This document shows, piece by piece, positions 57,298 to 64,000 of a DNA stretch of 64,000 bases. The stretch spans positions 6,601,907 through 6,665,906 of the forward strand of contig NC_087068.1 of NCBI RefSeq assembly GCF_963678635.1. Direction: 5' to 3'. The notes beneath the pieces are model-generated. The model was not told the DNA's origin and made no database searches. It saw only the letters and a list, made by a program, of their open reading frames with translations. Positions within the stretch are counted from its first letter, which is position 1, and each line of letters begins with the position of its first letter. This DNA comes from Symsagittifera roscoffensis. Its lineage: Eukaryota; Xenacoelomorpha; Acoela; Convolutidae. A program made the position numbers and the translations under genes.

Positions 57298-57486
57298 TTA
57301 GTGAGAAATTTTGTGTTTATTATAATATTCTTCCAAAAAAAGAATTAGAAAAATTGTTGCTAGGGCAAATGTGATGATTGCTTTCTTTATACATTTACAT
57401 ATGGTCAAAATGAGGGATGATAAAAATGTTATGAAAATTACGAACAATAAAAAAATATCAGTTCTACTGAAAATTGTTCGTATCAT
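57298..57486 (-). CDS. Small membrane protein 2 (62 aa, two hydrophobic segments)
   Basis: The ATG at 57486 overlaps the stop of the preceding ORF as ATGA (57483-57486). Residues 10-30 (IFLLFVIFITFLSSLILTI) and 36-53 (AIITFALATIFLILFL) are hydrophobic and separated by CKCIKK, as in a hairpin membrane protein. The tail is basic. It resembles viroporin-like or small hydrophobic proteins in shape only. Short AT-rich frames can be hydrophobic by chance, so the support is mainly the tight ATGA junction. Confidence 0.45.
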   Translation of the reverse strand: MIRTIFSRTDIFLLFVIFITFLSSLILTICKCIKKAIITFALATIFLILFLEEYYNKHKISH

Positions 57487-57713
57487 TTAGACAAGTTGTT
57501 AAAATCGTACCTGTGAATATATTCAAGGGTTTTGGAAAGTTGGAGGAATAGTTCAAGTATAGTGTAGAAAATTAAAAAAATGTTACAAAAAATGATTAGG
57601 ATTATTAGAAAAGATTCAAGTATATCAAAAAGAAATATTATAAAGGCTTCAAGTATTGAAAAAAAATGTTTAAAATTTATAAGTATTTGAGCAACTGTTT
57701 GAGAGAAGAGCAT
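57483..57713 (-). CDS. Small membrane protein 1 (76 aa)
   Basis: The ATG at 57713 follows an in-frame TAA (57714-57716) directly. The middle 45 residues are almost all Phe, Ile and Leu (IIFLFDILESFLIILIIFCN), enough for one long or two short membrane spans. The end is polar. It is coupled by ATGA to the next small ORF. Upstream in the same frame 49 codons without ATG (57717-57863) stay open, so the product could be longer if the TAA were read through or if this copy carries a mutation. Confidence 0.45.
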   Translation of the reverse strand: MLFSQTVAQILINFKHFFSILEAFIIFLFDILESFLIILIIFCNIFLIFYTILELFLQLSKTLEYIHRYDFNNLSK

Positions 57714-57716
57714 TTA

Positions 57717-58310
57717 AGAAATGATCTCTTGGTCGAATATTTTTTGTTGTTTGAGGCGATTTTCTAGTGTGGTCGAATTATTTATTAGTTTTTTGACAAG
57801 TGGGTTGAGTTTTGTAAAAAATTGTTGGGGGCAATTTTCATGGTGACTGGGAGGTCTTTTTCTTTATTTTTGTTTGTCAAATGATCCGGGGTATGGTGAG
57901 ATTTTTATACTTTAGGCTAATTAAAATCTTCATTTTGTTACTTTAGGCTAAGTTATCAAATTTGTTTTGGGGGTATTCGTGGTCTGAGTTGGGGAAATAT
58001 TGTTGATCTTTGGGTTATTAGATAAGGGAGGGGTACGGTATTATGGTGATATTTATTTTAGCTGTCAAGTTGGAGTGGTTTGCTTATTTTTTGTCTGGAG
58101 GTTGTAAAGTTATAGTTAGAGATGTGCCTGGAGTTCTAAATTATTCGTCTAATTGATCTTAGTTTGAATTAGAGAAAGTGGCGGATTGGATGAATCCTAT
58201 TGGTCTATTTTGAACTAGAATTATTGCGTACTTGTGAGCATGTTATTTTGAAAAATTGAAATGAAAAATGTTACGGAGGTTTCAAGATTGTGAAGTGTAA
58301 AATCTTAAAA
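57717..58310. other. Intercistronic stretch between pol and the small membrane ORFs
   Basis: Mostly stops in all frames on the minus strand. It contains an 18-codon ATG frame in a strong context (CACCATGA near 57840) and the 49-codon ATG-less frame at 57717-57863. A splice acceptor for a subgenomic RNA would be expected near here; CCTCCCAG near 57851 is one weak candidate. Confidence 0.4.
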
Positions 58311-61300
58311 TTACTTTTTAAATTCTACTTTCTTTAATATTTTAGATTGGGGGATGAACATTTTGTAGTTTTTACGTGGCTGATTTCGGAGTCTTGTTGT
58401 TTTTCTATGTTCAGATTTGTCTATTTCTTCTTGGGGTATTATTTGTTCTGTCATTTTTCTATTTTTTCTTTGCTTTTGGGATTCTTTATGGTCTAGATTT
58501 TTTGTAGTGTTTTTGGTAGCGGTTGGTTTTGTGTTTTGATTTTCGGTGGGGTTATCATTTTGTTCTGTATTTTTCAGATGTGGTTCGTTTTGAACTATTT
58601 TTAATCCTGTGAAGGAATATAATTGGGTTAATTCGCGGAGTGCGTATTCTTTTGGGTAGTAAGGTAATAGGTTGTTTCGGTGCTGAACGATTTCTTTTTT
58701 ATTCGAGTCGGTAATTTTATATGTGACATCAGTGGTTCTTGCAATTATTTGGTAGGGTCCTTTTCGGAGGGGTTGTAATTTTTTAGAAATTCCTTTTTGA
58801 GTATTAAAATTAGGTATGAGAACAAATGTTCCAATTTTTAAATCGGAAGCTGGTGTAAAACGTGAATTGATTTGTTCATTTATGTTTTGTCTTTGTAATA
58901 ACTTTTTCGTTATTTTTTGGTAAATTTCATTGTGTTTCTTATCTCTATTTAAAATCCATTCGGTGTGTGTACCGGAGGCTAATTTAAGAATTTGTGGGTG
59001 ATGAAAATGATCTTCATCGTGTGTATGTAAAGGTAGGTTATAACAAATTGAGTCTTTATTTGGTTGACAATAACCTTGTGCGTTTTTATGAGAATTTGCT
59101 GTAAACATTATTGGTTTGCGTGGCTTTTGGTTAAAAACCATTTCGTATGGTGACATTCCTAAAGTTGTCGTTATTTGTGAATTATATGCTAAGGGAAATA
59201 ATTTTACATCTGCTGACCATTCGGTATATTTTGTATCATTTCCGTTGATGATACATCTAAGATATTCTTGTAGTGAACGTTTCATACCTTCGACTAAGCC
59301 GTTTGTCCAAGGTGCATGAGATGTACGTGGTTTGTGTTTAATATTGTATAAATGACATAGTGTTATTATTTCATTATTTATGAATTCTGTACCATTGTCT
59401 GTGACTAAAATTTCTGGTAGTCCAAATTTTGCTATCCAGTGTTCATAAAGTGTTGTATATGCGTAATAAGCATTACAATGTGGTACTGGGTTAAGTGCTA
59501 CATAGTGTGTGAATGCGTCAACAATTACCATAATGTAGGAGTTTCCTTCTGATGAGGGTGAAATTGGTCCTTTAGTATCAAATGAGATACGATGATTAAA
59601 GTACAAACTTTGTCCTTTAAAATCTTGTTTTTGTGCTATTTGTTTTTGATTTGGGTAAGGTTTATTTAGTTGACATACTATACAGTCATTGCATAGTACT
59701 TTTATCCAAATTGGTGCATTTGGGAAATAAAAGTTTTGTATAAAATTTGAATATGTTTTCTCTGATCCAGAGTGTCCTTTAATATTTTGTGTATGTGAAA
59801 TATTAAAAGCTATAAGAATCATACTTAAAGGGAGACATGGAACTGTAGATTCATTTAATTTGTATTCTAGAAGGTCTGTGTTTTCGTTAATTGTTGTATT
59901 ATTGAATTTTCGAAAATATCGGAGGAGTGTTTTATTTCCTAAAATGGTTGAATCTGCTTTGATAGGTTTAGTTTTATATTTGTGCCATGATTTCAGTTGT
60001 CGAATTACTGGGTCAAGGTTTTGATATTGTTTCAGTGTTGAAATTGTAATTGTTTCTGTTGGGGGGAGAAAAATGTTTTCGATTTCTAATGTAGATAAGG
60101 GTATTGTATCAAGTGGGTCGTGAAGGTCAAAAACTTGATTTATTGTGTATTTTGAATCATTTGTTTGTGGTCCTGATAAATTTATTTTATCAGTTAAATC
60201 TTCTTTTTCAATTAGTGGAAAATGGTCTTTCTTAGGCAGGTGTTGTTTTGTTCGTTTTTGTTGGGTGTTATTTTTTATCCATTGAGAATATGGGATTGGT
60301 TTGAAAGTTGATGTTCCAAGTAAATCAACTTCATAATGATTATTTTGACAATCTAAATAAAGTGGGAAATGTTGTAAATTATTTATTTGTGATTGTTCAA
60401 TATCAGTTTTAACTGCATATTTGCATTCTAATCGGGGTGATGTTTCGTTTTCTGCAAGGTAGAATTTTATGTTTTTGGGTATTTCAACTGTTGTTTTTCG
60501 TGTAAGTAATTCAGGTGGTGTATTTCGACTTAAGGTGTCTGGTAATGCAAGATTTTTTCCTGCGGTCCAAACTATATGTAAGTTTGGAAATTTCATTAGA
60601 ATTAGTTGAAATCTGTAAACTCGGTGGTTTGGGTTAGATTTTTGTGTAAAGAGAAAGATGATTGGTTTATGGTCTGTGAATAGAACTGTTGGATGTTTTG
60701 ATCCAAGTATCAGAAATTCATATTCTGTCAGTGTATATATTATGGCTGTACATTCTCTCATTAGAGTTGAGAGTCGTAGCTCTGCTTGAGTGAATAATCG
60801 AGAATTTGCTGATATGAGGTTCATTTTATTTGTACCATTATGTGATTGTAATAGTGCTGCGCCGATGCCAAAGTTCGAAGCATCGCACATTGCATAAAAT
60901 GGTTGATCAGGGTCTGGAATTGTGTTTGAAATTTGTTCAGTTAAAAGTTTCTTTATTTCTTCGAATCGTGCTTGATGTTCTGTATTCCATTCAAAATTAT
61001 TTTGTTGTCTAAGGATGTTGTAAAATGGTCGTAGATATAATTGCATTTTATAAACATATTTACTTAAAAAGTTTAACATTCCAAGGAATTCTTGGATTTT
61101 CTTTTTATTTGTTGGTGGTTGAAGTTTTTGAATAGCGTCAATGCGTGATTTCAGTGGAGTGATTGTTTTTCTTTCTATGTTATGTCCTAAGAATTTAACT
61201 CTTGTCAAAAAGAAGTGTGATTTATCGGGGGCGGCCTTCAGATTTTCGTTCTGAAGTATTTGGTGATATTTTTCTAAAACATTGAACATTTCGTCTTTTG

Positions 61301-63059
61301 TTTGTGATTGCATAAAAACATCGTCTAAATAGGTGATTGCGTTTTTCTTGAGTATCAGTGGTCTAAAAATTTTGCTCATAAAAGCTGAAAATGCTGCTGG
61401 TCCTATGGATATTCCATAGAATAAGCGGTTGAATTCATATTGTTGGTTTCCGATAACAAATTGTGTTAAACGTCGTGATTGTTCATCTAGTGGCATTTGA
61501 TTGTATGCACTATTCATATCGGCGGTTGTAAAGTATTTGCCGTTTATTTTTGTTAAAATAACTTGTATTGGTTCAATGGGCCAATTACATTTTGATTCGT
61601 CTATAAGTGAATTGAGGTATCTAGCATCGAGAACGATTTTTAATGATTCTCCTTTAGCTAGAATGATAACGGGGTTGATGAATGTGTTGCCTTTTGGTTG
61701 TTCTTCTTTATTAACTGGTGATATAATATTGTACTGTTCTAAAATATCGAGTAATCTGTTTACTTTATCATGTAAGTGAATTGGTACTTTACTTGCTCTC
61801 TGTTTTTTGAAAACTGCGTCTGGTTTTAATGGGAGATGTAGTGATGAACTGATTTTGCCAACATCGAATTTTGATGTTGCATAGACTGATGAATATTTAA
61901 TTAGCTGTTTGGCTAACTTTTCAAATTCGTCTTGTGTTATTTGTGAATGTTGGAAATTAAACATTGTTAAAAATTTTTGTTGGTCCTCTGTGTAGTTACT
62001 TATGTTGACTGTAGGTTTGAAATATGGAGTTTTTGTGAAATAATCCGTATTTCTGTTTTCGTTACTTATTATATTATTTATAGATAATTCTTCATTAAGA
62101 ATTGTAGATTGGCAAATATCTAGTAATTGGAGTATATTATTTACGCGATAGGCTTTTTCGTGTATCGGTGATATTGTAGCGTTGGTTTCACAATATCCTA
62201 AAAGTCCTAAAGGTAATGTTACTTGGTAAGGTGTGTTGTTATAAACATGTAAGGAAATAATATCTGAATTCGAATTTTTCAAATATTTTATTGAAGAGAT
62301 TGTGATTTTGAAAAATTTATGAATAGGTTTGAATTCAAAATCTGACATATAAAATTTTTGTTTGTTTTGTTCTTTATCATATTGGTGAACTTGTTTGATT
62401 GAAAAATTATAGATGTTTCCTGATAGTGGTTTCAGGTGTTTTCTTTGTTGGTTATATATTGGATAGAATTTTGAAAAGAATGGTGGTTGTTTATTTAATC
62501 TTTGAAAAAATGTTAGGGATGTTTCTTTTGTTTTTGTATATTTATCTTTGATTAATATTTTACTATTTAGTATGTTAATTGTTGGTATATACTTTGAAAT
62601 AAATGGTATTCCAATGATATTATATTTAATATCAGTGATATGGAATATTTGTTTAAATGGCTTGTTTAGAATTTTACTTTGCTCCATTGTTCTGGTAGGG
62701 AGGAGAAATAATTGGATTTTTCCGTAGTTTATCAATGTTGATCCTTGTGCTGTTGCTAGCTTACTGGAGGTTTCAAGAGGTGTTAGCTTTGGATGTAAAG
62801 TTTTTATTTCATTCCATGTGGGAATGTTTATTATGTTTGATTCTGCTCCTGAATCAATTAAAAAATCTATTTCAAGGTCTGGTGGTTGAAATTCTTTATT
62901 TCTTGGGCTTTCTAAGAGAAATGGTATTGTCCAAATTTTTTCTTTGGGTTGTTCTTTTTGTATATTTTGATAAATGTGGTTTGTATTCAAGCATTTTGTT
63001 TTGGTGTTTTTATTGGTTTGATTTGTAGTGTTAATCTCATTTGTTTGTTGGTGTGGAAT
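58311..63059 (-). CDS. pol: Pol polyprotein of element 2: protease, RT, RNase H, integrase
   Basis: The frame is open from 63059 and overlaps the gag end by 23 nt in the +1 frame. Numbering from the TTG at 62990 (1559 codons): protease active site IDSGAES at 46-49 and closing IIGIPF near 125; RT first Asp at 491 (TTADMNSAYNQMPL) and YLDD at 554-557; LGHN block near 602; RNase H Asp 703, Glu 746, Asp 773 (FTDHKP) and Asp 818; integrase zinc His 1066, His 1073, Cys 1103, Cys 1106; catalytic Asp 1138, Asp 1198 and Glu 1234, an exact D-x35-E spacing; GPY/F-like module (LRKGPYQII) near 1430. All catalytic residues are present and no stop breaks it. The family is Ty3/Gypsy. There is no early ATG, so it is probably made by frameshifting from gag. 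Confidence 0.92.
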   Translation of the reverse strand: MPHQQTNEINTTNQTNKNTKTKCLNTNHIYQNIQKEQPKEKIWTIPFLLESPRNKEFQPPDLEIDFLIDSGAESNIINIPTWNEIKTLHPKLTPLETSSKLATAQGSTLINYGKIQLFLLPTRTMEQSKILNKPFKQIFHITDIKYNIIGIPFISKYIPTINILNSKILIKDKYTKTKETSLTFFQRLNKQPPFFSKFYPIYNQQRKHLKPLSGNIYNFSIKQVHQYDKEQNKQKFYMSDFEFKPIHKFFKITISSIKYLKNSNSDIISLHVYNNTPYQVTLPLGLLGYCETNATISPIHEKAYRVNNILQLLDICQSTILNEELSINNIISNENRNTDYFTKTPYFKPTVNISNYTEDQQKFLTMFNFQHSQITQDEFEKLAKQLIKYSSVYATSKFDVGKISSSLHLPLKPDAVFKKQRASKVPIHLHDKVNRLLDILEQYNIISPVNKEEQPKGNTFINPVIILAKGESLKIVLDARYLNSLIDESKCNWPIEPIQVILTKINGKYFTTADMNSAYNQMPLDEQSRRLTQFVIGNQQYEFNRLFYGISIGPAAFSAFMSKIFRPLILKKNAITYLDDVFMQSQTKDEMFNVLEKYHQILQNENLKAAPDKSHFFLTRVKFLGHNIERKTITPLKSRIDAIQKLQPPTNKKKIQEFLGMLNFLSKYVYKMQLYLRPFYNILRQQNNFEWNTEHQARFEEIKKLLTEQISNTIPDPDQPFYAMCDASNFGIGAALLQSHNGTNKMNLISANSRLFTQAELRLSTLMRECTAIIYTLTEYEFLILGSKHPTVLFTDHKPIIFLFTQKSNPNHRVYRFQLILMKFPNLHIVWTAGKNLALPDTLSRNTPPELLTRKTTVEIPKNIKFYLAENETSPRLECKYAVKTDIEQSQINNLQHFPLYLDCQNNHYEVDLLGTSTFKPIPYSQWIKNNTQQKRTKQHLPKKDHFPLIEKEDLTDKINLSGPQTNDSKYTINQVFDLHDPLDTIPLSTLEIENIFLPPTETITISTLKQYQNLDPVIRQLKSWHKYKTKPIKADSTILGNKTLLRYFRKFNNTTINENTDLLEYKLNESTVPCLPLSMILIAFNISHTQNIKGHSGSEKTYSNFIQNFYFPNAPIWIKVLCNDCIVCQLNKPYPNQKQIAQKQDFKGQSLYFNHRISFDTKGPISPSSEGNSYIMVIVDAFTHYVALNPVPHCNAYYAYTTLYEHWIAKFGLPEILVTDNGTEFINNEIITLCHLYNIKHKPRTSHAPWTNGLVEGMKRSLQEYLRCIINGNDTKYTEWSADVKLFPLAYNSQITTTLGMSPYEMVFNQKPRKPIMFTANSHKNAQGYCQPNKDSICYNLPLHTHDEDHFHHPQILKLASGTHTEWILNRDKKHNEIYQKITKKLLQRQNINEQINSRFTPASDLKIGTFVLIPNFNTQKGISKKLQPLRKGPYQIIARTTDVTYKITDSNKKEIVQHRNNLLPYYPKEYALRELTQLYSFTGLKIVQNEPHLKNTEQNDNPTENQNTKPTATKNTTKNLDHKESQKQRKNRKMTEQIIPQEEIDKSEHRKTTRLRNQPRKNYKMFIPQSKILKKVEFKK

Positions 63060-64000
63060 TTATGGGTGTAGTGTAATAATTTTGAAGAAATTCTGATTGA
63101 TTTTCATATATATGTGATGGAAAGGGTTGTTCATATATGACAGATTCATAGTCATTTTCGACTTTTATCATATTGATAGCAAGAGTGTTTTCAGTATCAC
63201 TTTCTGAATCTGATGATGTACAGTTTATTTGATTGAGTTGTAACGTATCAGTTACTGTGTCATCAATACCTGGAGGGTCTGATGTTGTTTCTGGATTAGA
63301 TTGTACTTGATTGATTTGTCTTTGATGTTTAGGTGTACTACTTCTGTGGCGATTATTAGAATTATTATAGTTATTATTATTTCGGTGTGGTGATTGGGAA
63401 TAATTTCTATAACGATTATTATAACTTGGGTGTCGATTTTGTGAATTATTTCGCGATCTGTTTTGGTAATTATTGTTTGGTCTGTTATAGTTCGATCTAT
63501 TATATGAGTTATTCCTTGATCGATTGTTCGGGTAATTCTGGTTTCGGTTGTTTGAATAACTTCTATTTCTATTATAGGAGTAGTTTCTATTCCTATTGTA
63601 TGATGAATTTCGTGATTGGTTGTTTGGATAGTAGTTATTTCTTGATTGGGAATTAGATCTAGAAACAAATCGTTGTGTATTTGAATTTGATCTGGAGTAG
63701 TTATTTCTACTATTTGGTCTATTGTAGTGATTTTGTGATGAATTTTGTGTATTTCTTCGTTCTGGTGATCTTCCTCTATAACTTGAGTTATATGGGGATT
63801 GATTTCTTGTATAACTTGTATTGTTCGGAAGTGGCTTTCCTGAACTGTTGTTGCTGTATACATTTTTGTTTGGTAGATTTTGATCTTTTTTCATGTATTG
63901 ATAGAATGATTTATTTGGTTCTTTGTATTTTTGAGGTTTATTTTGATTGTCTTGCTGTTTTTGTCTACATTCGGAAATACTATGTCCGTATCGTCGGCAA
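63037..64000 (-). CDS. gag: Gag C-terminal part of element 2 (partial): CCHC knuckle and Arg/Asn/Ser/Tyr-rich tail
   Basis: The frame is open to the window edge, so the start is not visible; an internal ATG at 63894 is unlikely to be used. At the edge the minus strand reads CRRYGHSISEC, the last three ligands of a CX2CX4HX4C knuckle. Then comes a 170-residue low-complexity region of Asn, Arg, Ser and Tyr with repeated NRNRSYS-like blocks, which should bind RNA, and an acidic end with SDSESDTEN. It stops at 63037-63039 (TGA), overlapped by pol in the +1 frame. Confidence 0.85.
   Translation of the reverse strand, partial: CRRYGHSISECRQKQQDNQNKPQKYKEPNKSFYQYMKKDQNLPNKNVYSNNSSGKPLPNNTSYTRNQSPYNSSYRGRSPERRNTQNSSQNHYNRPNSRNNYSRSNSNTQRFVSRSNSQSRNNYYPNNQSRNSSYNRNRNYSYNRNRSYSNNRNQNYPNNRSRNNSYNRSNYNRPNNNYQNRSRNNSQNRHPSYNNRYRNYSQSPHRNNNNYNNSNNRHRSSTPKHQRQINQVQSNPETTSDPPGIDDTVTDTLQLNQINCTSSDSESDTENTLAINMIKVENDYESVIYEQPFPSHIYENQSEFLQNYYTTPINSTPTNK

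Larger units (their letters stand above)
49804..64000 (-). mobile_element. Ty3-like endogenous retrovirus with captured envelope and extra genes (element 2), 5' end off the window
   Basis: On the minus strand, right to left: gag C-terminus, pol, two small membrane ORFs, an ATG-less ORF, an envelope glycoprotein, a 599-aa ORF, a 3' untranslated stretch and a probable LTR. The open frames are long and mostly unbroken, unlike element 1, so this copy is young or selected. The 5' LTR, PBS and gag start lie to the right of the window. The cistrons after pol are packed with ATGA or 13-nt overlaps. Confidence 0.85.

Overview
The window looks like repeat-rich, AT-rich DNA from an animal, probably an invertebrate. 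It contains no bacterial-type operons, rRNA or tRNA, and I recognise no intact host gene. Nearly everything readable is retrotransposon, virus-derived or repeat sequence, and almost all of it reads on the minus strand. The lineage cannot be fixed from the sequence alone.

Region 1 (1-13723, minus): a decayed Ty3/Gypsy retrotransposon whose 3' end runs off the left edge. Reading right to left it has a primer binding site (13709-13723), a 3-kb leader full of a TCCGGA-cored motif, a coiled-coil gag with two CCHC knuckles, protease (DTGA), reverse transcriptase (YVDD), RNase H, an acidic spacer, integrase with a GPY/F-like module, a probable Macro (ADP-ribose-binding) domain, and an unknown 3' ORF. 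Single in-frame stops and frameshifts break it in many places.

Region 2 (14.3-19.4 kb): two near-identical 746-bp repeats, each carrying a fragment of a P-loop ATPase that resembles Polinton/Maverick-type packaging ATPases. More degraded coding remnants and short tandem repeats follow.

Region 3 (19.6-43.0 kb): a nest of one LTR family. There is an old solo or partial LTR (about 21.6-22.9 kb), an LTR with a 1.46-kb internal duplication (25640-29663), and a complete but gutted element (34398-42976; LTRs of 2574 and 2568 bp, PBS and PPT present, reverse transcriptase missing). That element splits a 30-bp minisatellite. The minisatellite and its left flank are duplicated (22972-25639 and 31504-34397).

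Region 4 (43.0-49.8 kb): mostly AT-rich non-coding DNA with small inverted-repeat elements, one with a clean 8-bp target duplication.

Region 5 (49.8-64.0 kb, minus): the most interesting part. It is a long, largely intact Ty3-like endogenous retrovirus whose gag start and 5' LTR lie beyond the right edge. Its order is gag C-terminus, a 1559-codon pol (protease, RT, RNase H, D,D35E integrase), two tiny membrane proteins, a 378-codon ORF with no ATG, an 872-aa envelope glycoprotein resembling those of invertebrate negative-strand RNA viruses, and a 599-aa unknown protein. Downstream of pol, cistrons are joined by ATGA overlaps or 13-nt overlaps, and a consensus splice donor directly follows the last stop. 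This looks like a polycistronic retroelement with captured and unknown genes.
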